Positions 53,481 through 63,762 of a stretch of DNA of 64,000 bases are shown here, one piece after another. Each line of letters opens with the position of its first letter. Position 1 is the stretch's first letter. Source of the stretch: Chlorobium sp. Its GTDB lineage: Bacteria > Bacteroidota > Chlorobiia > Chlorobiales > Chlorobiaceae. The stretch is from positions 1-64,000 of the forward strand of contig NZ_JAIOZR010000009.1 in NCBI RefSeq assembly GCF_021740465.1, written 5' to 3'. A program made the translations under genes and the position numbers. Below the pieces are notes generated by a model, which saw only the letters and a program-made list of their open reading frames with translations, was not told the origin of the DNA and made no database searches.

Positions 53481-56400
53481 ATGAGCCGGACGTTTAAGAC
53501 AATGGAGGGAAATGAAGCCTTAGCTCATATCTCCTACCGTACCAGTGAAGTAATTTCAATCTACCCGATCACGCCGGCATCACCCATGGGCGAGTATTCG
53601 GACGCATGGGCTGATTTAGGAAAAACCAACATATGGGGAACCATCCCGAAGATAGACGAGATGCAGAGTGAGGCCGGCGCCGCGGCTGCCGTGCACGGCG
53701 CGTTGCAAACAGGTGCGCTGACCACCACCTTTACCGCTTCGCAGGGTCTGCTTCTGATGATTCCGAATATGTACAAGATCGCAGGAGAACTCTCTCCCTG
53801 CGTCATTCATGTTTCTGCCCGTTCGCTCGCAGCACAGGCTCTCTCGATTTTCGGAGACCACGGCGACGTCATGTCCGTTCGCGGAACCGGATTCGCCCTT
53901 CTTGCTTCGAGTTCAGTCCAGGAAGTTATGGATATGGCCCTGATTGCGGCCGCAGCGACCCTCGAGTCAAGAATACCGATCATGCACTTCTTCGACGGAT
54001 TCAGAACCTCACACGAAATTTCAAAAATCGAAGTGGTTCCCGATGAGGTCATCAGGGCGCTGGTCAGCGACGAACTCGTCATTGCCCACCGCAACCGTCG
54101 GATGAGCCCGGATGCACCGATAATCCGCGGCACCTCCCAGAACCCGGATGTCTATTTCCAGGGAAGGGAAACCGTTAACAGTTTCTATAACGCATGTCCC
54201 GGCATCATCGAACGTCTGATGGACAAATTCGGTGAATTGACCGGACGCCACTACAAACCGTATCAGTATTACGGCGCACCCGATGCTGAAAGAGTCGTCA
54301 TTCTCATGGGATCGGGAGTCGAAGCCGTGCGGGAAACCGTCGAATTTCTCAACCATACAGGCGAAAAAGTCGGCGTGATCAATGCCCGGCTGTTCCGTCC
54401 TTTCGATATTGAGCGTTTTGTCAAGGCTCTGCCGGCATCGGTTAAATCCATTTCGGTACTTGACCGCGTCAAGGAACCCGGAAGTGCCGGAGAACCGCTC
54501 TATCTCGACACCGTAAACGCCCTGCTCGAAGGGTTCAACAACGGACTTATCAAAGCCATACCGGCAATCACCGGAGGCAGGTACGGACTCTCTTCGAAAG
54601 AGTTCACCCCTGCCATGGTCAAGGCCGTTTTCGACAACATGGCTTCCGCTTCGCCGAAAAACCACTTCACTGTCGGCATCAATGACGATGTCACCGGTAC
54701 AAGCCTCGATTACGACCATTCGTTCTCCATAGAACCGGATGATGTATTCCGGGCTATCTTCTACGGCCTCGGTTCGGACGGCACGGTTGGAGCGAACAAG
54801 AACACGATCAAGATTATTGGCGAAAACACTCCGAACTATGCCCAGGGCTATTTCGTCTATGACTCGAAAAAAGCCGGCTCGATCACCACTTCGCACCTCC
54901 GTTTCGGGCCGAAACAGATTCATTCGACCTATCTCGTCAGTGAGGCTCACTTCATCGGATGCCACCACTGGATTTTCCTTGAAATGATCGATCTGCTGAA
55001 AAATCTCAAAGAGAACGGCACACTGCTGCTGAACTCGCACTACGCACCTGAAGAGCTGTGGGAAAAACTGCCGAAAATCGTTCAGGAACACCTGATAAGA
55101 AAACAGGCGAAACTTTACACCATAGACGCCTACAAGGTCGCCCAGACAAGCGGAATGGGTCAGCGCATCAACACCATCATGCAGGCCTGCTTCTTCGCCA
55201 TTTCCGGTGTTCTGCCGCGTGAAGAGGCCATTGAGAAAATCAAGGACTCCATCCGGGAGACCTACGGAAAGAAAGGTGACGAAGTGGTCAACCAGAACAT
55301 CCAGGCGGTTGACAACACGCTTGCGAACCTTCATGAAGTAACCCTTGGCTCGGTTGCAGAAAGCGACAAGGAGCTCCGTTCACCGATTGTCGGTGAAGCT
55401 CCCGAATTCGTCTGCAATGTGCTTGCAAGGATCATTGCCGGCGAAGGAGACGATATTCCGGTCAGCGATATGCCGGTTGACGGGACCTATCCTACGGGAA
55501 CCTCGAAATTCGAAAAACGGAACCTTGCCGAAAACATTCCCGTATGGGAACCTGAGCTCTGCATCCAGTGTGGCAAATGCTCGCTGGTCTGCCCGCATGC
55601 GGCAATCAGACCGAAAGTGTACGACGCGAAATACCTCGCCAATGCACCGAAAACCTTTAAATGCATCGACGCAAAGGGCGCCAGTTGGGCAGGGATGAAA
55701 TACACCATCCAGATCGCCCCTGAAGACTGTACCGGATGCGATATGTGTGCACATGTCTGCCCTGGAAAAGATCGCAGCAACCCCGAAAGAAAAGCGCTGG
55801 AAATGCAACCCCAGGCCCCACTGCGTGAAGCGGAAATCGACAACTGGAACTACTTCCTCAATATTCCGGAATACGACCGCAACAAAATTAATGTTCGCCT
55901 GATCAAGGAGCAGCAGCTTCAGCAGCCACTCTTCGAGTTTTCCGGAGCCTGTGCCGGATGTGGTGAAACCCCCTATGTCAAGCTTATGACCCAGCTCTTC
56001 GGCGACAGGCTGGTCATCGGCAATGCAACGGGATGTTCATCCATTTATGGCGGCAACCTTCCCACAACGCCATACTCGACCAATGCTGCAGGGCTTGGGC
56101 CGACATGGTCGAACTCGCTCTTCGAGGACACGGCGGAATTCGCGCTCGGCTTTAGAAGCTCGATCGACAAACAGCGGGAATATGCCATGGAACTCGTGAA
56201 GAGAATGGCTTCCGAAATTGGCGAATCCCTTGCTACGGAGATTCTCGACGCGAAAGAGAGCAGCGAACCTGAAATTTTTGAACAGCGTAAACGTATCTCG
56301 GTACTGAAAAATAAACTTCAGCATATCGATTCAGCCGATGCAAGAAATCTGTTCTCGGTTGCAGACATGCTGGTTAAAAAGAGTGTATGGGGTGTGGGAG

Positions 56401-57041
56401 GCGACGGCTGGGCTTACGATATCGGTTACGGCGGCGTCGATCATGTCACGGCCAGCAACAAAAACATCAACCTTCTGGTACTTGACACGGAGGTCTACTC
56501 CAATACCGGAGGCCAGGCATCGAAAGCAACCCCGAAAGCAGCCATTGCCAAATTCGCTGCTGCCGGACGTGTCACGAACAAAAAGGACCTCGGACTGATC
56601 TCCATGAGCTATGGCACGGCCTATGTCGCAAGTGTGGCACTCGGCGCCCGTGACGATCAGACCCTCAAGGCATTCCTCGAAGCGGAAGCGTACGACGGTC
56701 CTTCGATCATCATTGCCTACTCCCATTGTATTGCCCACGGCATCAACATGGCAACAGGCCTTGATAACCAGAAAGCTGCCGTTGATTCCGGTCACTGGTT
56801 ACTCTACCGCTACAATCCTGAACTCCTGAAAGAGGGAAAAAATCCGTTGATACTCGACTCGAAAAAGCCGAAAATCCCGATTGCACAGTTCCTCAACAAT
56901 GAAAACCGGTTCAGAATGCTCAAGAAAAGCCATCCGGCTCTTGCTGAGCAATACTATGCGGAAATTCAGAAAGCCGTGGATGCTCGCTGGGCTCATTACG
57001 AGTACCTTGCAGCCCGTTCATTCAGCGAGATCAAATCCTGA
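53481..57041 (+). CDS. nifJ: pyruvate:ferredoxin (flavodoxin) oxidoreductase, single-chain
   Basis: 1186 residues, full-length homodimeric type. Order: ISIYPITPASPMGEYSDAW domain, the second transketolase-like domain, two ferredoxin-type 4Fe-4S clusters (CIQCGKCSLVCP near 693 and CTGCDMCAHVCP near 749), and the TPP domain with ACAGCGETPYVKL near 822, NATGCSSIYGG and GGDGWAYDIGYGG. In green sulfur bacteria it runs toward pyruvate synthesis from acetyl-CoA and CO2 using reduced ferredoxin, linking the reverse TCA cycle to biosynthesis. The ATG at 53481 is chosen; the 44 codons upstream in frame are hydrophobic and lack family content. Confidence 0.97.
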   Translation: MSRTFKTMEGNEALAHISYRTSEVISIYPITPASPMGEYSDAWADLGKTNIWGTIPKIDEMQSEAGAAAAVHGALQTGALTTTFTASQGLLLMIPNMYKIAGELSPCVIHVSARSLAAQALSIFGDHGDVMSVRGTGFALLASSSVQEVMDMALIAAAATLESRIPIMHFFDGFRTSHEISKIEVVPDEVIRALVSDELVIAHRNRRMSPDAPIIRGTSQNPDVYFQGRETVNSFYNACPGIIERLMDKFGELTGRHYKPYQYYGAPDAERVVILMGSGVEAVRETVEFLNHTGEKVGVINARLFRPFDIERFVKALPASVKSISVLDRVKEPGSAGEPLYLDTVNALLEGFNNGLIKAIPAITGGRYGLSSKEFTPAMVKAVFDNMASASPKNHFTVGINDDVTGTSLDYDHSFSIEPDDVFRAIFYGLGSDGTVGANKNTIKIIGENTPNYAQGYFVYDSKKAGSITTSHLRFGPKQIHSTYLVSEAHFIGCHHWIFLEMIDLLKNLKENGTLLLNSHYAPEELWEKLPKIVQEHLIRKQAKLYTIDAYKVAQTSGMGQRINTIMQACFFAISGVLPREEAIEKIKDSIRETYGKKGDEVVNQNIQAVDNTLANLHEVTLGSVAESDKELRSPIVGEAPEFVCNVLARIIAGEGDDIPVSDMPVDGTYPTGTSKFEKRNLAENIPVWEPELCIQCGKCSLVCPHAAIRPKVYDAKYLANAPKTFKCIDAKGASWAGMKYTIQIAPEDCTGCDMCAHVCPGKDRSNPERKALEMQPQAPLREAEIDNWNYFLNIPEYDRNKINVRLIKEQQLQQPLFEFSGACAGCGETPYVKLMTQLFGDRLVIGNATGCSSIYGGNLPTTPYSTNAAGLGPTWSNSLFEDTAEFALGFRSSIDKQREYAMELVKRMASEIGESLATEILDAKESSEPEIFEQRKRISVLKNKLQHIDSADARNLFSVADMLVKKSVWGVGGDGWAYDIGYGGVDHVTASNKNINLLVLDTEVYSNTGGQASKATPKAAIAKFAAAGRVTNKKDLGLISMSYGTAYVASVALGARDDQTLKAFLEAEAYDGPSIIIAYSHCIAHGINMATGLDNQKAAVDSGHWLLYRYNPELLKEGKNPLILDSKKPKIPIAQFLNNENRFRMLKKSHPALAEQYYAEIQKAVDARWAHYEYLAARSFSEIKS

Positions 57042-57067
57042 TCCTGAAGAAAACGGCACACAGAGAC

Positions 57068-57112
57068 CATAAATGCAGAACGGCGGGAACCCCCCGCCGT
57101 TCTGCATTTATG
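57068..57112. terminator. bidirectional terminator between nifJ and the TPR lipoprotein gene
   Basis: Perfect 20-bp stem (57068-57087 and 57093-57112) with a 5-base loop. No long T run follows on either strand, but its strength and position between convergent genes fit termination. Confidence 0.8.
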
Positions 57113-57124
57113 CACATTATTCGT

Positions 57125-58819
57125 TCATTTGCCGCTTTCGCCCATCATCCCGATCTTCTGGCGAAGCAGCCTTGCCTTTTGCTCATCTCCCGTCTTTTCA
57201 TAGACTTTCAGCAGATGACCGGCTATCTCGAGGTCATCCTTTGCAAGCGATGAGGCCTTTTCGAGATACTGAAGGGCCTCACGGTACTCACCCAGCCCGA
57301 ACAGCACCCAACCAAGCGTATCGAGATAAACCGGGTTGTCCGGCTCCTGGGCGACGGCTGTCAGGGCAAATTTTTTTGCCTCGGCAAGATCACGGCCCTG
57401 CAGGGAGAGCATGTATGCATAATTGTTCATGGCAAGAGCGTTGCCGGGATCGAGCAGCAGAATCGCACGGTACATGGCAAGGCTTTTTTCCGTCAGGCCC
57501 AGCTTGTCGTAACTCATGGCAAGCGTCGATGCTGCCTGGAGATATATCCAGCGATCCTTTTCCCTGTGCTTCTCCTGCAGGGCTTTTTCAAGCAGCCTGA
57601 CGGCCTTCCGGGTGTCACCTGACTGAAAAGCGGTATAACCTTCCAGAACGAGCAGCCTCATGGGGGTTACCCTGACCACTTTTTTTGCCCTTGCGACGGC
57701 ATTGGTGGCCTTTGCATACTCTTTCTGCATGATATAGGCCGTAATAAGGTCCTCCCACGCCTCGATATGGGCCGGATGCTTCCGAAGAATTGCATTGAAC
57801 TCCCTCTCCGCTTCCAGAGGATTCTTTTCCCTCAGTTTAAGTTTGCCTTTGAGCATCGCCGCCGCCGGTTCGCCGGGATGACGCTTCCCGATCTCGGCAA
57901 GCATGCCATAAAGCGGCTGGACATAAGCGCTGTCTTTTGCCGCACGAACATAAAACAGTTCGGCGAGGCTTATTTTCTGTTCCAGCTTCAGACCGGAGGT
58001 AGTGTAAAATGCGTTGAGGTCGAGAAGAAAGGCGTTCCTGTCTTTCGTATCTACCGAAAGTTCGAGCAGGGCGAGCCATGCCGGGACGAAACGGGGGTTG
58101 GTTGCAATGATCTCCCTAAAGGTTTTCGAGGCCAGAGCTGTCTGACCGGTTTCCACATAGAGTTCGCCGAGGGTAAGCTGCAAACGTGCTTTTTCCTCCC
58201 CCTCCTCGATAAGTCCGGAAAGCGTTTCGATGGCCTGGTGGTAGTGTTTGAGCTTGATTTCAAGCAGCAACACCTGGGCCCGGGTGTTCTCGTCAGAGGG
58301 ATCGAGCTGCAGGAGACGCTGAAAAACCCCGAGCGCTTTTTCCGGGTCGCCTGAAGCGATGTGCTCAAGAGCAAGCAGGGTAAGATAATCGCTGCGGCCG
58401 GGTTCAAGCTTCACCAGATCGGTGTAGAGCGCGACAGCGCGGCCGTAATCCTTCATCTGATGGGCGACGGTGGCAAGCAGAAGAAGATAGTGCCGGTTCC
58501 CGGGTTCAATTGCCGCAGCTTTTTCGGCATGGGTTCTTGCCGAATCGGCTACGCCGAGTTCCAGAAAGGCTCTGGCTGTGGCATGATGCACCGCCGCCCT
58601 TGCGGCAGGCTCGGATATCCGGACGGTACGATAGGTGTCAATCGCACCCCAGAAATCACCTTTTTCGGCAAGCAGAAGAGCCGAGACAAAACGGTTTTTC
58701 GCACTTTCAGCAGCTGCCTCACTCGCTGCAGGCCAACCCCCCCCTGCTTTTACTGCCGGTCGGGAACTGCACGCCGAAAGCAGAAAAAGCAGAAGAAGCC
58801 CGAAAGAAAAAAACGGAAT
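57125..58819 (-). CDS. TPR-repeat lipoprotein (start codon uncertain)
   Basis: The mature part has about 540 residues made of many tetratricopeptide repeats (for example AARAAVHHATARAFLELGVA and ALAMNNYAYMLSLQGRDLAE). A lipoprotein signal FFSFGLLLLFLLSAC ends at a Cys followed by SS. Within reach of this signal there is no ATG, GTG or TTG: the in-frame canonical starts are at 59050 and 59017, inside ruvB. An ATT at 58819 or CTG at 58909 are the closest alternatives; the coordinate given uses ATT. Probably an outer-membrane-associated scaffold. Lies directly downstream of ruvB. Confidence 0.75.
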   Translation of the reverse strand: MPFFSFGLLLLFLLSACSSRPAVKAGGGWPAASEAAAESAKNRFVSALLLAEKGDFWGAIDTYRTVRISEPAARAAVHHATARAFLELGVADSARTHAEKAAAIEPGNRHYLLLLATVAHQMKDYGRAVALYTDLVKLEPGRSDYLTLLALEHIASGDPEKALGVFQRLLQLDPSDENTRAQVLLLEIKLKHYHQAIETLSGLIEEGEEKARLQLTLGELYVETGQTALASKTFREIIATNPRFVPAWLALLELSVDTKDRNAFLLDLNAFYTTSGLKLEQKISLAELFYVRAAKDSAYVQPLYGMLAEIGKRHPGEPAAAMLKGKLKLREKNPLEAEREFNAILRKHPAHIEAWEDLITAYIMQKEYAKATNAVARAKKVVRVTPMRLLVLEGYTAFQSGDTRKAVRLLEKALQEKHREKDRWIYLQAASTLAMSYDKLGLTEKSLAMYRAILLLDPGNALAMNNYAYMLSLQGRDLAEAKKFALTAVAQEPDNPVYLDTLGWVLFGLGEYREALQYLEKASSLAKDDLEIAGHLLKVYEKTGDEQKARLLRQKIGMMGESGK

Positions 58820-58880
58820 CCTGCTGCCGCCGGAAAACCCGGGTACCGCAACAACGCTGCCCGAGGCAGGAAATCGACTC

Positions 58881-59912
58881 TCAGGGAAGTGCGTCGAACA
58901 GCGAACCTTCAGCGATGCCGCTTCCCGGTAGCGAGAACCGGCTGATCGCCCTGCGGGTTGCCATACGGCCTCTCGGCGTTCGGGTGATATATCCTGCCTG
59001 GATAAGATAGGGCTCATAAACCTCCTCGATAGTGTCCTGCTCCTCCCCAACGGAAACAGCCAGTGAAGCCGCTCCTACAGGGCCGCCATTGAACTTGTTG
59101 ACAATGGTGTCCATGATCCTCTTGTCCATATCGTCAAGCCCTTCCTCGTCGATTTCAAGACGTTCAAGCGTCGTCATGGCAATAAAACGGGTGATGACCG
59201 GCGCATCGGCAACCTGGGCGAAATCACGGGCACGCCTCAGAAGCCGGTTCGCTATGCGCGGCGTACCGCGGGAACGACCGGCAATTTCAGCGGCTGCATC
59301 CCGCTCTATACCGATACCGAGAATGCCCGATGCGCGCACGATGATCTGCTCGAGAATTTCGGCGGAGTAGTAGTCGAAACGGCTGCTGATACCGAAACGC
59401 GCCCTGAGCGGAGAGGTCAGAAGACCGGAACGGGTTGTCGCACCCACAAGCGTAAAGGGTTCGATGCGCAGCTGCACGGCACGGGCCGAAGGACCGCTGT
59501 CGAGCATGATGTCTATGCGGAAATCCTCCATTGCCGAATAGAGATACTCCTCAACAGCAGGAGGCATGCGGTGAATCTCGTCGATAAAAAGCACATCCCC
59601 TTTCTCCAGTCCGGTCAGTAGACCGGCAAGGTTTCCTGCCTTGTCGAGCAGCGGGCCTGAAGTGGCCTTGATACTGCTGCCCATCTCCGAGGCGATGATG
59701 AAAGCAAGCGTGGTTTTGCCGAGTCCCGGAGGGCCTGAGAGAAGAACATGATCAAGCGCATCGCCGCGCTTTCTTGCTGCCGATATGAAAACCTTCAGAT
59801 TATCGGTCAGACGCTGCTGGCCGGTAAAATCCTCCATTTTTATCGGGCGGATCTGCTCCTCGAACCTGATTTCAAGAGCGTCTGCCGGAGTATTCAAGAG
59901 TTCGATTTTCAC
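58881..59912 (-). CDS. ruvB: Holliday junction branch-migration helicase RuvB
   Basis: 343 residues. Walker [16 protein letters not shown], Walker [13 protein letters not shown], sensor [18 protein letters not shown] and the C-terminal winged helix with [13 protein letters not shown]. Hexameric motor that drives RuvA-bound Holliday junctions. Between the ABC permease and TPR genes. Confidence 0.97.
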   Translation of the reverse strand: MKIELLNTPADALEIRFEEQIRPIKMEDFTGQQRLTDNLKVFISAARKRGDALDHVLLSGPPGLGKTTLAFIIASEMGSSIKATSGPLLDKAGNLAGLLTGLEKGDVLFIDEIHRMPPAVEEYLYSAMEDFRIDIMLDSGPSARAVQLRIEPFTLVGATTRSGLLTSPLRARFGISSRFDYYSAEILEQIIVRASGILGIGIERDAAAEIAGRSRGTPRIANRLLRRARDFAQVADAPVITRFIAMTTLERLEIDEEGLDDMDKRIMDTIVNKFNGGPVGAASLAVSVGEEQDTIEEVYEPYLIQAGYITRTPRGRMATRRAISRFSLPGSGIAEGSLFDALP

Positions 59913-59949
59913 TGGAAGCCTGCCTTCGTTATGTTCTTCAGGGTATCGG

Positions 59950-60915
59950 TCACAGTCTTATCCTCGGATCGGCCACAGCATAGAGCACATCGGCAAGAAG
60001 ATTACCGAAAACAATCAGCGTCCCGGAAATAAAGGTATTGGCTATAATGAGCGGATAATCACGGGCGAAAATCGCCTCAACGGTAACACGGCCCATGCCC
60101 GGAAAAGCGAAAATCACCTCGATGAAGAGCGCGCCGCTGAAGATAAAGGGCAGCGAACTTCCCATCAGGGTAATTACCGGAAGCAGGGCGTTGCGCAGCG
60201 CATGGCGGAAAATCACGACATTCTCGGGAAGTCCTTTGGCCCTTGCCGTGCGGATATAGTCCTGCCGTATCACCTCGAGCATGCTTCCCCTTACATAGCG
60301 GGCTATGCCGGCCGCACCGTTGATGCTCAGCACCGTTACCGGCAACACGAGATGCCATATCCTATCGACAAGGAAACCGAAGGGCCCGAAACTTTCGGCG
60401 CCGATTTCATTGAGACCGGAGGCCGGAAACCACTGAAGCTTGAGGGCAAAAACGATAATCATCATGAGGGCGAACCAGAACTCCGGCATGGAGTAAAAGA
60501 ACAGTGCGGTAACCGTCAGAAACCGGTCGAGAAAACTGTTCTGCCGAACTGCCGAAATAATGCCGATAACGATGCCGAAGGTAAAATTGGCAACGAGCGT
60601 GAGGGCAGCAATCGTCACGGTAACCGGCAGGGCCTGGGCTATCACCTCGAAAACGGGCTGCTGGGCCCGGCTGAAACTGCGACCGAAATCACCCTGCAGC
60701 ACATTGGCGAGCCATTTGACATACTGAACCGGCAACGGGTCGTTCAGCCCGTACTGCGCCCTGATCTGCTCGGCGACATTGGGGCTGATACCAGGCTGGA
60801 TGAAAAAAGCCGCCGGATCTCCCGGAGCGAGCCTGATAATGAAAAACGTCAGGGTCAATACCCCGAAAATAAGCGGTATCGAAAGCAGCAGTCTTTTGAG
60901 AATATAGGTCAGCAT
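59950..60915 (-). CDS. peptide/nickel-type ABC transporter permease (DppB-like)
   Basis: 321 residues, six membrane helices. The N-terminus [20 protein letters not shown] and APGDPAAFF are typical of DppB/OppB. The ATPase-coupling loop is [23 protein letters not shown]. It works with the binding protein encoded directly upstream; the second permease and ATPases are not in the window. Confidence 0.93.
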   Translation of the reverse strand: MLTYILKRLLLSIPLIFGVLTLTFFIIRLAPGDPAAFFIQPGISPNVAEQIRAQYGLNDPLPVQYVKWLANVLQGDFGRSFSRAQQPVFEVIAQALPVTVTIAALTLVANFTFGIVIGIISAVRQNSFLDRFLTVTALFFYSMPEFWFALMMIIVFALKLQWFPASGLNEIGAESFGPFGFLVDRIWHLVLPVTVLSINGAAGIARYVRGSMLEVIRQDYIRTARAKGLPENVVIFRHALRNALLPVITLMGSSLPFIFSGALFIEVIFAFPGMGRVTVEAIFARDYPLIIANTFISGTLIVFGNLLADVLYAVADPRIRL

Positions 60916-60921
60916 ACGGTT

Positions 60922-62706
60922 CTACCTGGCAAGGTTTGACGAGGGCGTGAGCGTCCAGTCGTCAATATTGTAAAAAGTACCGGAAATATTGAGTTGCTCT
61001 CCGGAGATTCGCTTGCTGAATCCCAGGGTCTCCCTTATCCAGTAGAGAAAGGTAACCGGCTGGTCACGGTGGATAATCTCCTGGTACTCCAGCCAGTAGG
61101 GGCCGGCATCGGTCTGAACCAGTTTCTCCTTTGCCAGTTCGCAGATTTCGTCGATTCTCGGATTCCGGTAACCGGTAAAATTGAAGGTGCTCTTTTTCAG
61201 GTCGGAACCCCAGACGTCGAGCGGATCGATTTCAAGCCCGATCGACCAGCCGGCCATCCATGCGTCGAGTTTCCGGTTCTGCAGGTTCTCGAAAAAGACG
61301 TTCGATTCCTGGACATCGAGCCGGCAGTCGATGCCCAGAGCCTTGAGGTTCTGCTGAATGACCACGCTTGCATAGTTCCGTCTTGCATTGCCGGAGTTGG
61401 TGTAGAGTACGAAACTGAACTTCCGCCCCTGTTTCTGCAATATACCGTCCGGTCCGGGACGCCACCCCTGTTTTTCAAGCAGGGACGCTGCTGCTGCGGG
61501 ATCATAAGGATGGGGGGCGATGGAGCGGTTGTAGGCCCACTTCAGTGACGGAGAAATATCGGTATTGCAGACGGAACCGTACTCTTTGAGATAACCGTCG
61601 ATAATCGCCTCACGGTCGATGGCCATGGTGAGGGCCCTGCGCACTTCCGACGAACCGAAAAGCGGATGCGGCAGAATTTGACCGTTTTTGTGATAGGCAG
61701 CCTGATCGATGTTGGACCAGCCGACATAATCATAAACGCGGAGACCGACGCTCTTGGTCTCGACTCCCGGATTCGCCTTCAACAGAGCACTGAAATCCTC
61801 CGGCTTGATGTTTTCGACAATGTCGACGGTATTGGTCTGCAGCTGTGCGAGCCTCACCGTGTAATCAGGCACAATCCGCCAGTTGATGAGGGGAATGTTT
61901 CCCGGTTTGGGAAGGTTCGACTTTCTGTTGGAAGCCAGCACCATCTCCTGCTGTTTTCCCCATGACTGCAGCCTGTAGGGTCCAGCTCCAACAGGTTTCT
62001 GATTGAGCGGCGAGCTCCTGAAATCCTCCGGCTTGATGTTCTGCCAGAGATGCGCGGGAAGCGGCGTAAGCGAGGTATGAAAAAGCGCCAGATGTTCTGG
62101 TACAGGTTTGTAGAACCTGAATATGAGCGTGGTATCGTCCGGAGTTTCGATAGCCCGGTCAAAATCGACCGATCCCCTGTCCGCTCCGATAAGCTCAGCA
62201 AGATACTGCTGACGGGGACTTGCGATCACGGGATTGCCGTAGAGGCGATAGGTGAACCTGAAATCCCCGGAAACGACCGGTTTGCCGTCGTCCCAGAAGG
62301 CATCGTTGCGCAGGATATAGGTGATGGACTTGTGGTCCGCAGACATGACCCATGTTCTGGCCAGCGCAGCTTCAGGTTTTCTGCCCCCGTTGGAAGGGCG
62401 GAATTTTTTTTCGAGAGCCAGAAAATTCAGCAGTCCGGTTGTGGTATCGAACTCGCTCTGCAGAAGCCCCGGATAGATCAGACCGGAAATATTGCTCGAC
62501 GTAACGCTCGAACCGATAACGGGGTTGAGGTAATCGGCATCGCCAAGCATGGCGATGACCAGCGTCGAATCCCTCGCTGCAGCTCCCCTGTCACCGCTGC
62601 CGGGTGTCCGTCCGCATGAGCTAAACAGCAGCATGAGTGCTGCCAGAATGGCTGAAAATGCGATTTCCCTGCCGTATCGCATCTGAATGTGTTCAACTCG
62701 CATCAT
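60922..62706 (-). CDS. peptide ABC transporter substrate-binding lipoprotein (SBP_bac_5)
   Basis: 594 residues. Signal with LMLLFSSC, Cys31 lipidated. Family features include the N-terminal DADYLNPVIGSSVT, ALARTWVMSADHKSITYILR and a C-terminal WSIGLEIDPLDVWGSDL. The first ATG is favoured by AAGGA about 11 bases upstream; an internal ATG at 62682 would shorten the signal n-region but has no ribosome-binding site. Overlaps hprK by 14 bases. Ligand unknown; oligopeptides are the usual case. Confidence 0.92.
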   Translation of the reverse strand: MMRVEHIQMRYGREIAFSAILAALMLLFSSCGRTPGSGDRGAAARDSTLVIAMLGDADYLNPVIGSSVTSSNISGLIYPGLLQSEFDTTTGLLNFLALEKKFRPSNGGRKPEAALARTWVMSADHKSITYILRNDAFWDDGKPVVSGDFRFTYRLYGNPVIASPRQQYLAELIGADRGSVDFDRAIETPDDTTLIFRFYKPVPEHLALFHTSLTPLPAHLWQNIKPEDFRSSPLNQKPVGAGPYRLQSWGKQQEMVLASNRKSNLPKPGNIPLINWRIVPDYTVRLAQLQTNTVDIVENIKPEDFSALLKANPGVETKSVGLRVYDYVGWSNIDQAAYHKNGQILPHPLFGSSEVRRALTMAIDREAIIDGYLKEYGSVCNTDISPSLKWAYNRSIAPHPYDPAAAASLLEKQGWRPGPDGILQKQGRKFSFVLYTNSGNARRNYASVVIQQNLKALGIDCRLDVQESNVFFENLQNRKLDAWMAGWSIGLEIDPLDVWGSDLKKSTFNFTGYRNPRIDEICELAKEKLVQTDAGPYWLEYQEIIHRDQPVTFLYWIRETLGFSKRISGEQLNISGTFYNIDDWTLTPSSNLAR

Positions 62707-63685
62707 CGGGTGTTTTTTCCTTGTCGATTATCGTTCTGATCCTTTCAGTCAGGGCTTCAGCTGCCACATAGTTTGAATAGTGCTTGAGCAGGAAGTTCAG
62801 GGCAACCACCTCGATGATCACCGCAATGTTTTTGCCGGGGAAAATCGGCAGCTGTACCAGCGGAACGTCGACGCCAAGAATTTTTATGGCCTTCATATCG
62901 AGGCCGAGACGTTCATAATCTGTTTCCCTGTTCCATTCGAGCAGCTCAACGACAACCTGCACATCCTTGATATCGCGGATTGCCCTGATGCCGAAATTCG
63001 CCTTGACATCGACAACGCCGAGACCGCGGATCTCCATGAAATGGTCGATAATGTCGTTCCGCCTTGCATTGAGAAGCAGCGACTCCCCCTTGCGGCGGAT
63101 TACCACGACATCGTCGGCGACAAGGCCGTGACCGCGCTCGATGAGATCGAGGGCAATTTCCGACTTGCCCAGCCCGCTCTTGCCGGTCAGAAGCACACCG
63201 ACACCGCAGACATCGACCATGGAACCGTGATACTGCTGATGCAGGGAGAACTGATCGTCAAGAAAATCGGTAATCAGATACATGGCTTTGGTCGAGGAGT
63301 GACGGGTGGCATAAACCGGCACACCCGCCTCTGTAGCCATATCGAGCAGTTCGGGATTGAGTTTGTTGGTACTGGTAAGAATAATACAGGGCACCTTGAA
63401 GCGCACCAGATGCTCAAAAGCCTTCCTTCGTTCGGTTTCACCGAAACTGTTGAGAAAACGGGTTTCGGTATTACCGAGAATCTGAACCCGCTTGTAGGTG
63501 AAGAGATTGGTAAAGCCGGCAAGCGCAAGACCTGGACGGTGCAGTTCCCGTTCTGTGATCCTGCGTTTCTGTTCATCCACCCTGTTCAGCCGGCGCAGCT
63601 TGATATCGTGATTCCTGCCGATGTTCTCAAAAAAATAGGCGACCGTTATCGATCGCTTTTTCATCCCCTTCTGGTCGAGATTCAT
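62693..63685 (-). CDS. hprK: HPr kinase/phosphorylase
   Basis: 330 residues. The N-terminal MurF-like domain (1-135) is followed by the kinase domain with YHGSMVDVCGVG, P-loop LLTGKSGLGKSEIALDL, ADDVVVIRR, and VPLVQLPIFPGKNIAVIIE, the C-terminal signature. In Gram-negatives without a full sugar PTS it phosphorylates Ser of HPr-like proteins and often sits with hpf, as here. No ptsH in the window. Confidence 0.95.
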   Translation of the reverse strand: MNLDQKGMKKRSITVAYFFENIGRNHDIKLRRLNRVDEQKRRITERELHRPGLALAGFTNLFTYKRVQILGNTETRFLNSFGETERRKAFEHLVRFKVPCIILTSTNKLNPELLDMATEAGVPVYATRHSSTKAMYLITDFLDDQFSLHQQYHGSMVDVCGVGVLLTGKSGLGKSEIALDLIERGHGLVADDVVVIRRKGESLLLNARRNDIIDHFMEIRGLGVVDVKANFGIRAIRDIKDVQVVVELLEWNRETDYERLGLDMKAIKILGVDVPLVQLPIFPGKNIAVIIEVVALNFLLKHYSNYVAAEALTERIRTIIDKEKTPDDAS

Positions 63686-63762
63686 GGCACAAGAGTAAAT
63701 AGTGATAAAGGAAATGCCCGGGAAGCCGGAGGACAGAGCCTGCAGGCTCCCCGGGCAGCAGG

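Noticed and set aside
54021-55334. 437-codon - strand open frame inside nifJ
   Set aside because: Entirely antisense to the highly conserved nifJ coding sequence; no recognisable protein features.
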